Assembly (NCBI RefSeq): GCF_001696535.1
Contig: NZ_MBQE01000001.1
Span: 1,488,001-1,552,000, forward strand
Length of the DNA: 64,000 nt
Direction: 5' to 3'
Origin: Stappia indica
GTDB lineage: Bacteria > Pseudomonadota > Alphaproteobacteria > Rhizobiales > Stappiaceae
Both the position numbers and the translations under genes were made by a program. The notes under the pieces are model-generated. The model saw only the letters and a program-made list of their open reading frames with translations, made no database searches and was not told the DNA's origin. Positions within the stretch are counted from its first letter, which is position 1. Each line of letters begins with the position of its first letter. Of this stretch, positions 16,931-25,444 are shown piece after piece.

Positions 16931-17776
16931 ATGTCGACCAACAGCACCAACTCCAACCAGAATCCCAACGCTCACGCCAACCCCAACGCGCCTTCCGAGC
17001 GGGAGCGCCTTCAGCAGGCCCGCGCCAGCTTCTCCGGGCGCCTGCTCAGCAATCCCCAGTTCGACGAGGCGGTGACGATCACCCGCATTCTCGAACGCGA
17101 AATCCTGCGCAGCGGCGCCTTCAAGGAGAAGCTTGCCGACTACGCCCATGCCTATGCGCGGACCGAGAACTTCGACACCGCGAAGGCGGAGACGATCCTG
17201 CGCGATCTCTTCCGCTCCCGCACCGGGCGCTCGATGAACCAGCTGCGCGAGGAGCTGGTCGCCCGCGAGGAGGCCCTGCCGCAGGAAACCGGCCAGCAGG
17301 CGCTGGAGCATGCCCTTGGCGTCGGCGCGATGATCGAGACCGGCGACAAGATCACCTTCCACCGGGCCTTCGCCCATCAGGGCGAAGCGCTGGCCCGCTC
17401 TCTCGGCATCACCGACGCGGCGGCAAAGCGGCTGATGCGCGAGGAGTTCCAGGCGGCGGAACAGGCCGACCTCTATGAGTGGGGCAAGCATCTGGAGGAA
17501 GAGTTCTACCGTCCTCAGATCGAGGCGGAGCGCGCTGAAGCCGAAGCCCGCCGGCAGGAGAATGGGGCCTCCGGCACGTCGCGCAGCCGCACTGCCCGTC
17601 GCACCCGCCAGGGCAGTGGCGACAGTGGTTCCACCAGCGCTGCCGGCGAGAGCACGACCCGCAGCAGCTACACCCGCGCCGCACGCGATGCCGGGGCCAG
17701 TGACGGCGTGTCACAGGACAGCGACAGTCCGCCGCCGCGCTATCAGCGCCGCTCCCGTATGAGCTACGACCGCTGA
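16931..17776 (+). CDS. Hypothetical island protein with helical core and disordered tail
   Basis: 281 residues from ATG 16931, the start best placed after AAGGACCAGGAC; an in-frame start at 16820 would lie before the palindrome. The N-terminus is a short Asn/Ser/Pro-rich stretch. The core (about 30-190) is helical with SFSGRLLSNPQFDEAVTITR and FDTAKAETILRDLFRSRTGR. The C-terminal ~85 residues are Ser/Arg/Thr-rich and disordered. It is controlled by the only clear operator of the cluster, so it may be the regulated first gene of the recombinase operon (two genes further on). No family recognised. Confidence 0.6.
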   Translation: MSTNSTNSNQNPNAHANPNAPSERERLQQARASFSGRLLSNPQFDEAVTITRILEREILRSGAFKEKLADYAHAYARTENFDTAKAETILRDLFRSRTGRSMNQLREELVAREEALPQETGQQALEHALGVGAMIETGDKITFHRAFAHQGEALARSLGITDAAAKRLMREEFQAAEQADLYEWGKHLEEEFYRPQIEAERAEAEARRQENGASGTSRSRTARRTRQGSGDSGSTSAAGESTTRSSYTRAARDAGASDGVSQDSDSPPPRYQRRSRMSYDR

Positions 17777-17958
17777 ACGGAGATGGAGATGCGGCACGAG
17801 CGGACAGTGATGATCATCGGCAATCGCGCGCGGGACAGGATGTCCCGCACGCCTGTCGTGCTCGTCCATGGCTCGCGCCGCGTCTCCGACACTTCAACAC
17901 GAGGTTCAGGACGCGCGCCTTGCGCTGGCCGGTCCGACCGGTTCGAGGAGACAGGACA

Positions 17959-18357
17959 ATGAGCGATCTCGATCTCTCCCGCTACCGCCGCCATGTCGAC
18001 CATCTCGATCTGCCCGACGAGAAGAAGGACGAGATGCTGCGCGTGCTGTGGACGATTGCCCAGAGCTTCGTCGACCGCGCCTTCGGCCTTGATCCGGTCC
18101 AGCAGGTCAGCGGTTCCCTGTCCGGCCCCGCTGAGCACGCCTCGGTGCCTGCGCTGCCGCCCGTGGGCGATGGGCCGGGAACCAACCTGGAGGCCAACCC
18201 AGGGGCCAAGCCAGGAACCAAACCGGGGGCCAAAGATGCAATCGATTCCCGCCCTGTGATAGGCTCATTCGGGACCACCACCACAACGGAGACAGACAAG
18301 AAGGACCTTGCCGGTTCCTTCCGCACGACAAGCGGAAGTGCCGGCGGGAGAAAGTGA
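17959..18357 (+). CDS. Small hypothetical protein upstream of the recombinase
   Basis: 132 residues from ATG 17959, with GAGGAG at 17945-17950. The first ~50 residues are an acidic helical segment (LSRYRRHVDHLDLPDEKKDE then MLRVLWTIAQSFVDRAFGLD) that resembles small helical proteins found next to integrase genes of alphaproteobacterial islands. The rest is Pro/Gly/Lys-rich with a repeated GAKPGTKPGAK pattern. The stop overlaps the GTG of the recombinase by four bases, which suggests co-expression and perhaps a role in directing recombination; that is inference. Confidence 0.6.
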   Translation: MSDLDLSRYRRHVDHLDLPDEKKDEMLRVLWTIAQSFVDRAFGLDPVQQVSGSLSGPAEHASVPALPPVGDGPGTNLEANPGAKPGTKPGAKDAIDSRPVIGSFGTTTTTETDKKDLAGSFRTTSGSAGGRK

Positions 18358-19949
18358 GAGACATGCCGGCACACATCCCCCAAACCCCCGAGACCGCACC
18401 CACCAAGGCGCTGATCTATTGCCGCGTCTCGAGCAGCAAGCAGGCGACCGAATTCCACGGCCTCGATTCGCAGGAGGCCCGGTGCCGGTCCCATGCGCTC
18501 CACATGGGCTATGAGGTCGAGGCGGTGTTCCCCGATGACGTCTCCGGTGCCGGCGACTTCATGCGGCGGCCCGGCATGGTGGCGCTGCTCAGCTATCTCG
18601 ACGCCCAGCCCGACCGGAAGAACTATGTCGTCATCTTCGACGACCTGAAGCGCTTCGCCCGCGACACCGAATTCCACATCAAGCTGCGCAAGGCGTTCCG
18701 CATGCGCGGCGCCCGCATCGAGTGTCTGAACTTCCGTCTTGAGGACACGCCCGAGGGCAAGTTCATCGAGACCATCCTCGCCGCACAGGGCGAGCTGGAG
18801 CGCGAGCAGAACAGCCGCCAGGTGGTCCAGAAGATGAAGGCGCGGGTGATGGCCGGCTACTGGTGCTTCTCGCCCCCCAACGGCTATCGCTACGAGAAGG
18901 TCGCCGGACACGGCAAGCTCCTGGTGCGCGACGAGCCGCTTGCCAGCATCATCAAGGAGACGCTGGAGGCCTTCGCCTGCGGCCGGCTGGAGAGCGTTGC
19001 CGAGGTGAAGCGCTTCCTGGAAAGCCAGCCCGCCTATCCGCGCGACCATCGCGGCGAGGTGCACTTCGAGCGCGTCGCCGAGTTGCTCAACCGCATGCTC
19101 TATGCCGGATATATCGAGGTGCCCAAATGGGGCATGTCCTTCATTCCGGCAAAGCACGAGCCCCTGGTGAGCCTTGCCACCTGGCAGCGGGTGCAGGAGC
19201 GGCTCAAGGGCACACCCAAGGCTCCCGTGCGCAAGGATCTCAACGAGGACTTCCCGCTACGCGGCTTCGTCTGCTGCGCCTCTTGCAACCAGCCGATGAC
19301 CGCCTGCTGGTCGAAGGGCCGCACCAAGCATTACGCCTACTATCTCTGCGATACGCGCGATTGCCCGGATCGAAGAAAATCAGTGCGCAAGGAGATCATC
19401 GAGGGCGAGTTCGAGACGCTGCTGGCCGCGCTCAAGCCGAGCGCGCATCTCTTCCACGCGATCTACGAGATGCTGCGCGATCAGTGGAACGACCGTCTTG
19501 CCCGCAGCGAGGAGATGGCCCGTGCCGTTGCCGGCGAGCTGCAGCGCGTCGAGGTGAAGGTGCGTCAGCTGGTCGACCGGGTGATGGGGGCCAGCACCAG
19601 CGCGCTCGCGGAAGCCTATGAAGCGCGCCTGCGCGAGCTGCACGAACACAAGGCCGCGTTGAGCGAAAAGGCTGCATCGATGGGAAAGCCGCAGGCGTCG
19701 TTTGCGGAAACGTATCGAACCGCCTTCGCCTTCATCGCAAACCCTTGCAATCTCTGGCATTCGCCCCGTCTGGAGGACCGCCGCGCCGTGCTGCGACTGG
19801 TCTTCGCGGAGCGTCTCGCCTACCAGCGCGGAAGCGGTTATCGAACCGCCCAAACCGCTTTGATATTCAAACTGTTAGGAGACAAAAACATGCAAATGGA
19901 AGAAGTGGTGGGCCCGGCAGGACTCGAACCTGCAACCAATCCGTTATGA
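18354..19949 (+). CDS. Large serine recombinase (site-specific integrase)
   Basis: 531 residues from GTG 18354, overlapping the upstream stop; ATG 18363 is an alternative. The resolvase domain (about 18-165) contains ALIYCRVSSSKQATEFHGLD with the catalytic serine in the CRVSSSKQ context, and the arginine-bearing stretch FDDLKRFARDT. A recombinase domain follows (about 180-290), then a zinc ribbon (CCASCNQPM ... YLCDTRDCPD), then a coiled-coil region. The last ~12 residues (GPAGLEPATNPL) are encoded by the 3' half of a tRNA gene on the other strand. Large serine recombinases integrate and excise elements. The overlap with the tRNA argues that the enzyme sits at the right boundary of its own element. 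Confidence 0.9.
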   Translation: MRDMPAHIPQTPETAPTKALIYCRVSSSKQATEFHGLDSQEARCRSHALHMGYEVEAVFPDDVSGAGDFMRRPGMVALLSYLDAQPDRKNYVVIFDDLKRFARDTEFHIKLRKAFRMRGARIECLNFRLEDTPEGKFIETILAAQGELEREQNSRQVVQKMKARVMAGYWCFSPPNGYRYEKVAGHGKLLVRDEPLASIIKETLEAFACGRLESVAEVKRFLESQPAYPRDHRGEVHFERVAELLNRMLYAGYIEVPKWGMSFIPAKHEPLVSLATWQRVQERLKGTPKAPVRKDLNEDFPLRGFVCCASCNQPMTACWSKGRTKHYAYYLCDTRDCPDRRKSVRKEIIEGEFETLLAALKPSAHLFHAIYEMLRDQWNDRLARSEEMARAVAGELQRVEVKVRQLVDRVMGASTSALAEAYEARLRELHEHKAALSEKAASMGKPQASFAETYRTAFAFIANPCNLWHSPRLEDRRAVLRLVFAERLAYQRGSGYRTAQTALIFKLLGDKNMQMEEVVGPAGLEPATNPL

Positions 19950-19981
19950 GCGGACGGCTCTAACCATTGAGCTACAGGCCC
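19906..19981 (-). tRNA. tRNA-Ile2 (anticodon CAU, lysidine type)
   Basis: 76 nt with all helices visible on the minus strand. The acceptor GGGCCTG/CGGGCCC has one G-T pair. The D-arm is GCTCAATGGTTAGAGC, the anticodon arm TCCG-CTCATAA-CGGA, the T-arm GCAGG-TTCGAGT-CCTGC, and the CCA end is encoded. The CTCATAA loop and D-arm match the tRNA-Ile whose CAU anticodon is modified to lysidine rather than elongator or initiator Met, but this choice is by resemblance. Its 3' half lies under the end of the recombinase gene. Confidence 0.9.
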
Positions 19982-20162
19982 CCCGACAGGCTGGACACCG
20001 GTCGCGCCGAACGGGGCGGAAACGGCAATTCCCCGCGCGGTGTGCGATCCTTCCTACAACACCTTTTCGAGGGGTTGCAAGGCGGGGCGCGACGGGTGAC
20101 AAGCACAAGATGTGCAAGGCCCGGCGCAGCGCCCGGACCGCAGTCGAACGACAGGGAGCCCC

Positions 20163-21245
20163 ATGCCGCAATTTCCGCTGCTGGTCGCCACGACCCTGGT
20201 CTCCATCACCCTGTTCGGCTGGCTGCTCGTGCTCGGCCGGTCGCTGCTCATCCCCTTCGTCATCGCGCTGCTGGCCTGGTACCTGATCGTCGCGCTGGCC
20301 GAGGCGATCCGCACCCTGCCGCTCGGCCGCCTGCGCCTGCCGCGCTTCGTGGCGGTGCCCGCCGCGCTCGCGGTGATCTTCGTCGTCTTCAGCATGGCGG
20401 TCGACATCGTCGCGGCGAACCTGACCGAGCTTGCCCGCGACGCACCGGTCTACCAGGCCCGGCTCGACCAGATCCTCCAGAGCGGCTCGGTCTGGGTCGG
20501 CCTTGCCGATCCGGTGCAGATGCGCGACCTCGTGCCGGACAATGCCCTCAACCGGGCGCTCAGCGCCGGCGCCAACGCGATCACCCAGATCGCCGGCTCC
20601 GCCTCGCTGGTGTTCATCTATGTGCTGTTCCTGCTGCTCGAGCAGTCGACCTTCGACCGCAAGATGGCGCGGCTGTTCTCCTCGCGCGAGCGCATGGAGA
20701 TCGCCTTCCTGATGCGCGAGCGCATCACCGGGGCGCTGCGCCACTATCTCGGCATCAAGACCGCGGTTAGCGTGCTGACCGGCGCGCTCACCGCCGGCCT
20801 GCTGACGCTGCTCGACCTTCCCTATGCCGCGCTGTTCGGCTTCATCGCCTTCGCGCTCAACTTCATCCCCACCATCGGCTCGCTGATCGCGGTGATCTTC
20901 CCCAGCCTGCTGGCGCTGGTGCATTTCGAGACGCTGACGCCCTTCCTGGTGATCAGCCTCGGCCTCGGCACCATCCAGTTCCTGATCGGCAACCTTCTCG
21001 AGCCGCGGCTGATGGGCAACAGCCTCAATCTGTCGGGCCTGGTGATCATGCTGTCGCTGTCCTTCTGGGGCGCGGTGTGGGGCATCACCGGCATGCTGCT
21101 CTGCGTGCCGCTCACCGTCATGGTGCTGCTCATCTGCGCCCAGTTTCCCGCCTCGCGCCCCGTCGCGGTGCTGCTCTCCGCCGATGGCGAGGTCGGCGCG
21201 CCGATGGTCGCCAGCCGCCCGCCCCCGCCGGCCCCGCCGGTTTGA
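20163..21245 (+). CDS. AI-2E family transporter (PerM/YdiK type)
   Basis: 360 residues from ATG 20163 with AGGGAG upstream. About eight hydrophobic segments: two or three near the N-terminus, a soluble loop at about 90-140, then the typical C-terminal membrane block with FGFIAFALNFIPTIGSLIAV and NLLEPRLMGNSLNLSGLVIM, the two best conserved motifs of the AI-2E/UPF0118 transporters. Members export small molecules, or exchange ions, across the inner membrane; the substrate is not predictable. A Pro-rich tail ends the protein. It is the first chromosomal gene beyond the tRNA and appears to be monocistronic. Confidence 0.88.
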   Translation: MPQFPLLVATTLVSITLFGWLLVLGRSLLIPFVIALLAWYLIVALAEAIRTLPLGRLRLPRFVAVPAALAVIFVVFSMAVDIVAANLTELARDAPVYQARLDQILQSGSVWVGLADPVQMRDLVPDNALNRALSAGANAITQIAGSASLVFIYVLFLLLEQSTFDRKMARLFSSRERMEIAFLMRERITGALRHYLGIKTAVSVLTGALTAGLLTLLDLPYAALFGFIAFALNFIPTIGSLIAVIFPSLLALVHFETLTPFLVISLGLGTIQFLIGNLLEPRLMGNSLNLSGLVIMLSLSFWGAVWGITGMLLCVPLTVMVLLICAQFPASRPVAVLLSADGEVGAPMVASRPPPPAPPV

Positions 21246-21410
21246 GGCGCGCTTCCCCCTCCATCCTGCACGAGACAACCCCGCCCCTTGCAAAACCGCG
21301 CAAGGATCCTGCGCGATTGACAGGCTTTCGGGCGCAAACTCCCCTCAAATCAAGCAGTTTCCAGCCTGAGACCGCACAACCAATCGTTATAATTACCTAA
21401 AATACCATCC

Positions 21411-21439
21411 TTGACGCGAAACGCTTGGCCAGTTTATGA
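21411..21439 (+). promoter_or_regulatory. Candidate sigma-70 promoter for the TRAP operon
   Basis: TTGACG at 21411-21416, a 17-base spacer and a weak TTATGA at 21434-21439 in the 330-base AT-richer gap before the DctP gene. The -35 match is good and the -10 is poor, so this is a tentative call. The rest of this gap (21246-21577) holds nothing else I recognise. Confidence 0.4.
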
Positions 21440-21577
21440 AACCATGTGACCCTGGCATCGACGAAAGACTAATTCGGAAATGCCAGCCCCATCATTCACA
21501 GAACAAAGACACGCTTGCGAGTGTGGTTTGACTTTGCGTCCTTCGCACACTCTTTAAATAATTTAGGAGGAAACAGC

Positions 21578-22561
21578 ATGAATATGTTCAAGGCAGCAGC
21601 CGCTGCCGTGATCACGCTCGGCATCAGCGCAGTGCCGGCCCTCGCCGAAATCGACACCGTGAACCTCCGTCTCGCCCATGTGGTGAACGAGCAGGACGGC
21701 TTCCATGCTGCCGCGACGAAGTTCAAGGAGCTGGTCGGCGAGCGGTCCGACGGCAAGATCACCGTCGAGATCTTCCCCAATGCCACGCTGGGCGACGAGC
21801 GCACTCTGCTCGAGGGCATGCAGATCGGCACCGTGGACATGGGCGTCATCACCAATGGCCCGGTCTCCAACTTCCTGGAAGAGATGGCCGTGTTCGAGCT
21901 GCCCTTCCTCTTCCCCTCGCCCGAGGCCGCCTACAAGGTGCTCGACGGCGAGATCGGCCAGGAGCTGCTCGACCGCCTGTCGGAGGTCAACCTCAAGGGC
22001 CTCGCCTATGCCGAGCGCGGCTTCCGCAACCTGACCAACTCCAAGCGCCCGATCAACTCGCCGGCCGATCTCAGCGGCCTGCGCGTGCGCGTCATGGAGA
22101 ACCCGGTCTACATCGACAGCTTCCGCCAGCTGGGTGCCGACGCCATTCCGATGGCCTGGACCGAGGCCCTCACCGCCATGCAGCAGGGCACGATCGACGG
22201 CCAGGAAAACCCGGTCGGCGTCGTCTACTCGTTCAAGCTGAACGAGACCCAGACCAACATGACCATGACCCGCCACACCTATGCCCCGGCGATCTTCGTC
22301 ATGGGCATGCCGAAGTGGAACGAGCTGTCGGAAGAGACCCAGCAGATCGTCCGCCAGGCGGCGCAGGAAGCGGCCGAGTACGAGCGCGCGCTCAACGCCC
22401 GTCTTGAGGGCGAGCAGCTCCAGGCGCTCAAGGATGCCGGCATGACCGTGGTCGAGAATGCCGACCTCTCCGCCTTCTCCGCCGCCGTTCAGCCGGTCTA
22501 CGAGAAGTACGGCGAGAAGTTCGGCGACTACCTGCCCCGCATCCAGGAGGCGCTGAAGTAA
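21578..22561 (+). CDS. dctP: TRAP transporter substrate-binding protein (DctP family)
   Basis: 327 residues from ATG 21578, preceded by a strong AGGAGG. Residues 1-23 are a signal peptide with a probable cut after PALA. The mature protein is a periplasmic DctP-type receptor: NLRLAHVVNEQDGFHAAATK at the start, the domain with GDERTLLEGMQIGTVDMG, and the signature GLRVRVMENPVYIDSFRQLG carrying the arginine that binds a substrate carboxylate. It delivers an organic acid to the membrane permease. The exact acid is not clear. It is followed after one base by the small and large permease subunits in the usual order. Confidence 0.93.
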   Translation: MNMFKAAAAAVITLGISAVPALAEIDTVNLRLAHVVNEQDGFHAAATKFKELVGERSDGKITVEIFPNATLGDERTLLEGMQIGTVDMGVITNGPVSNFLEEMAVFELPFLFPSPEAAYKVLDGEIGQELLDRLSEVNLKGLAYAERGFRNLTNSKRPINSPADLSGLRVRVMENPVYIDSFRQLGADAIPMAWTEALTAMQQGTIDGQENPVGVVYSFKLNETQTNMTMTRHTYAPAIFVMGMPKWNELSEETQQIVRQAAQEAAEYERALNARLEGEQLQALKDAGMTVVENADLSAFSAAVQPVYEKYGEKFGDYLPRIQEALK

Positions 22562-22562
22562 G

Positions 22563-23108
22563 ATGCTGGCAGGGTTGGCGTGGATTGACCGTCTTCTGGG
22601 CGAGACGCTCAAGCCCGTGGTCTTCGTGGGGATGGCTGCGCTCGTCGCGGTCATCACGCTCCAGATCGTCTCACGGGTGTTCTTCACATCCGTGAGCTGG
22701 ACGGAGGAAGTCGCCCGCTTCCTCCTGATCTGGATCACCTTCCTCGGCGCCACGCTGGCCTATCAGCAGGGGCGGCATATCGCGGTGACGATCATGCGCG
22801 ACAGCCTGCCGCCCGCCTTCAAACGGATCGTGACGGGGGCTGCAATCCTCGTCACGATCGCCTTTCTCGTGGCCTTGGCCCGGGTCGGCTGGCAGTACAC
22901 CAACCTGCAGAGCTTCCAGAAGTCGCCATCGCTGCGCCTTCCGATGAACTACGTCTATGTCATCATGCCGATCTCGGCCGCGCTGATCGCCTTCATGTCC
23001 TCCATCGACCTGATCCGGCTGCTTTGCGGCGGCGGCATGCGGGAAACCCCGTCCGAGGTCGAGCTGGAACTCGAAGCGCAGGCCCACGGGGAGGATCGCC
23101 GGGCATGA
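22563..23108 (+). CDS. dctQ: TRAP transporter small permease (DctQ family)
   Basis: 181 residues with four membrane helices. The motif TSVSWTEEVARFLLIWITFLG is the DctQ hallmark region, and the total length is normal. It forms the membrane complex with the large subunit encoded next. It starts one base after the DctP stop and overlaps the DctM start by four bases, so the three are one operon. The C-terminal tail after the fourth helix is charged and probably cytoplasmic. Confidence 0.92.
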   Translation: MLAGLAWIDRLLGETLKPVVFVGMAALVAVITLQIVSRVFFTSVSWTEEVARFLLIWITFLGATLAYQQGRHIAVTIMRDSLPPAFKRIVTGAAILVTIAFLVALARVGWQYTNLQSFQKSPSLRLPMNYVYVIMPISAALIAFMSSIDLIRLLCGGGMRETPSEVELELEAQAHGEDRRA

Positions 23109-24352
23109 GCCTCCTTCTTTTCGGACTGTTCGTCCTGTTCCTGCTGATGGGGCTGCCGGTCGCCATCGTCATCGGCGCGGCCACCATGACCGCGCTCCAC
23201 ATGGACGGCACCTCGCTGATGGCCGTGCCGCAGCAGATGTTCTCCGGCATCAACTCCTTCGCTCTCGTCGCCGTGCCGATGTTCATCCTGGCCGGCGATG
23301 TCATGGCGCAGGGCGAGATCTCCAAGCGCCTGGTCGCCTTCGCCGACAGCCTTTTCGGCTTCATCAAGGGCGGGCTGTCCATCGTCTCGGTCTTCGCCGG
23401 CATGTTCTTCGCCGCGATCTCCGGCTCGGGCGCCGCCACCACGGCCGCCGTCGGCGCCAGCCTCGTTCCCGAGCTGAAACGCAAGGGCTACGACCCGGCC
23501 TCCGCCGCCTCGCTGATCGCCGCCTCCGGCACCATCGGCGTCGTCATCCCGCCCTCCGTGCCGATGATCATCTATGCGGTGATCGCGCAGGAATCGGTCG
23601 CAAAGCTCTTCCTCAACGGCTTCATTCCCGGCGTCGCCATGGGCGTCGGCCTGATCATCATCGCCGTGATCCAGGGCCATCGCCGCGCCTATCCGCGCGG
23701 CACGGCACTGAACCTTGGGACCATCTGGCGCACCTTCGTCGCCGCCAGCTGGGGCCTGATGGCGCCGCTGATCATTCTCGGCGGCATCTTCTCCGGCATC
23801 TTCACCCCGTCGGAAGCAGCCGTGATCGCGGTGAACTACGCGATCCTGATCTCCTTCCTCGTCCACCGCGACATGTCCCTGCGCCAGCTTTACGACATCG
23901 TGCTGCGCGCCGGCATCACCACCGCGGTGATCATGTTCGTCATCGCCGCCTCGTCGGTGCTGAGCTGGACCCTGTCGAGCTGGCAGGTGCCGAACCAGAT
24001 CGCCAGCGCCGCCCTGTCGCTGTCGTCCAACCCCTATGTCCTGCTGCTGCTGATCATGGCGGTGATCCTGGTCGCGGGCGTCTTCCTGGAGACCGCCTCT
24101 GCGCTGATCATCCTGACCCCGATGCTGCTGCCGCTTGCCGCCCAGCTCGGCCTCGACACGGTGCATTTCGGCATCATCATCGTCGTCGGCCTCGCCATCG
24201 GCATGGTCACCCCGCCGGTGGCGATCAACCTGTTCGTCGCCTCGACCATCGCCGGGCTGCCGATCGAGCGGATCGCCAAGGCGGTGATGCCCTATCTCGC
24301 GACGCTGCTCGTGGTCTACCTGCTGATCGCCTTCGTGCCCTTCGTCTTCTGA
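23105..24352 (+). CDS. dctM: TRAP transporter large permease (DctM family)
   Basis: 415 residues from ATG 23105 (ATGA overlap). About twelve hydrophobic helices, with the DctM-conserved segments FAGMFFAAISGSGAATTAAV, ASGTIGVVIPPSVPMIIYAV and GMVTPPVAINLFVASTIAG, the last two resembling the substrate- and sodium-binding hairpins. It catalyses Na+-driven uptake of the substrate brought by DctP. Length and order are standard. A strong intrinsic terminator begins 28 bases after the stop, ending the operon. Confidence 0.94.
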   Translation: MSLLLFGLFVLFLLMGLPVAIVIGAATMTALHMDGTSLMAVPQQMFSGINSFALVAVPMFILAGDVMAQGEISKRLVAFADSLFGFIKGGLSIVSVFAGMFFAAISGSGAATTAAVGASLVPELKRKGYDPASAASLIAASGTIGVVIPPSVPMIIYAVIAQESVAKLFLNGFIPGVAMGVGLIIIAVIQGHRRAYPRGTALNLGTIWRTFVAASWGLMAPLIILGGIFSGIFTPSEAAVIAVNYAILISFLVHRDMSLRQLYDIVLRAGITTAVIMFVIAASSVLSWTLSSWQVPNQIASAALSLSSNPYVLLLLIMAVILVAGVFLETASALIILTPMLLPLAAQLGLDTVHFGIIIVVGLAIGMVTPPVAINLFVASTIAGLPIERIAKAVMPYLATLLVVYLLIAFVPFVF

Positions 24353-24379
24353 CGGGGACCGCAAATCGACAACCTCACG

Positions 24380-24413
24380 ACGGCCGCCGCGCCCCGCTCG
24401 CGGCGGCCGTTTT
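24380..24413 (+). terminator. Intrinsic terminator of the TRAP operon
   Basis: A perfect 12-bp stem (ACGGCCGCCGCG at 24380-24391 with CGCGGCGGCCGT at 24399-24410) and a 7-base loop, followed by TTT. Confidence 0.85.
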
Positions 24414-24597
24414 CGCATGTCGCACGCCCTGCCCGGACCGGGATCGTTCCCCGTGGTGTGGATTGACCCGAAACGACCCGAAAACCACCGGGCCAGCGCC
24501 TTCCGTCCGCCGCAATTGCTCGCGATGGTCGCGCCGTTCCGCTTCCTGCGCCCGAAGGCTGCGGTGAACGGATTTCCGTTTTCGAAGGAGATATTCG

Positions 24598-25338
24598 ATG
24601 ACCTCGCTCCAGACGGCCGCTCGCCTCGCCTTCGTCGGCACGCTTGCCCTTGCCGCCGCCACCCTGCCCGCCCGCGCGCAGGAGACCCCGCGCATCGCCA
24701 CCATCGACATGGTCGGCACCGGCATGGCGAGTGCTGCTCCCGACATGGCGATGATCACCAGCGGCGTCGTCAGCGATGCCGACACGGCCGCCGATGCGCT
24801 GTCCGCCAACACCGAGGCGATGTCGGCCGTGATCGCCCGCATCAAGGAAGCCGGCATCGAGCAGCGCGACATCCAGACCTCGGGCTTTTCCGTGCAGCCG
24901 CGCTACCGCCAGGTGAAGAGCTCCAGCCCCGAGGAATACCGCAGCGAGGTCTTCGGCTACCGCGTCAGCAACAATGTCAGCGTGCGCGTGCGCGACCTCG
25001 GCAAGCTCGGTGGGCTCATCGACGTGATGGTGCGCGACGGCGCCAACCAGGTCGGCGGCGTCACCTTCATCGTCAGCGAGGAAGGCAAGCTCAAGGACAG
25101 CGCCCGCAAGGAAGCGATGGCCGACGCGATCCGCAAGGCGGAGATCTTCGCCGAAGCGGCCGGCGTCAAGCTCGGCCGGGTGCTGTCGATCAACGAGCAG
25201 GACTTCGGCGGCCCGCGCCCGATGATGATGATGGCCCGCGCCGAGGCCAAGATGGACGGCGCGCCGGCGCCGATGGAAGCAGGCGAAAGCTCGCTCGAGG
25301 TGCGCGTCAACGTCACCTGGGAGCTGGTCCAGCCGTAA
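24598..25338 (+). CDS. SIMPL (DUF541) domain periplasmic protein
   Basis: 246 residues from ATG 24598. A signal peptide covers about 1-27 (cut near PARAQ). The mature part begins PRIATIDMVGTGMASAAPDM, the typical SIMPL opening, and continues with IEQRDIQTSGFSVQPRY and VRVRDLGKLGGLIDVMV, which match the oxidative-stress-defence/BP26 family. These proteins form periplasmic or outer-membrane-associated oligomeric channels of unclear function. A methionine-rich loop (RPMMMMARAEAKM) lies near 203-215. Monocistronic by spacing. Confidence 0.88.
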   Translation: MTSLQTAARLAFVGTLALAAATLPARAQETPRIATIDMVGTGMASAAPDMAMITSGVVSDADTAADALSANTEAMSAVIARIKEAGIEQRDIQTSGFSVQPRYRQVKSSSPEEYRSEVFGYRVSNNVSVRVRDLGKLGGLIDVMVRDGANQVGGVTFIVSEEGKLKDSARKEAMADAIRKAEIFAEAAGVKLGRVLSINEQDFGGPRPMMMMARAEAKMDGAPAPMEAGESSLEVRVNVTWELVQP

Positions 25339-25444
25339 CGGCTGCCATCCATCCCCCTCTGGCGATACCATCCGGCGCGGGTCACTCCGCGCCGGACGTG
25401 TTTCCAGCCCCCGCTTCCGACCGGGCGACTTCCGCCGGCCGCTA

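Larger units (their letters stand above)
8299..19949 (+). mobile_element. Right part of an integrative element inserted at tRNA-Ile2 (left limit unknown)
   Basis: A terminal large serine recombinase reads into a tRNA gene, a VirD4-like coupling ATPase is present, gene density is high with many four-base overlaps, and there is no housekeeping function. The element may extend left to include the NTPase, SulP operon and broken ParB gene and beyond the window. I could not find a second copy of the tRNA 3' end within the window, as expected if the other junction is further left. Confidence 0.7.
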
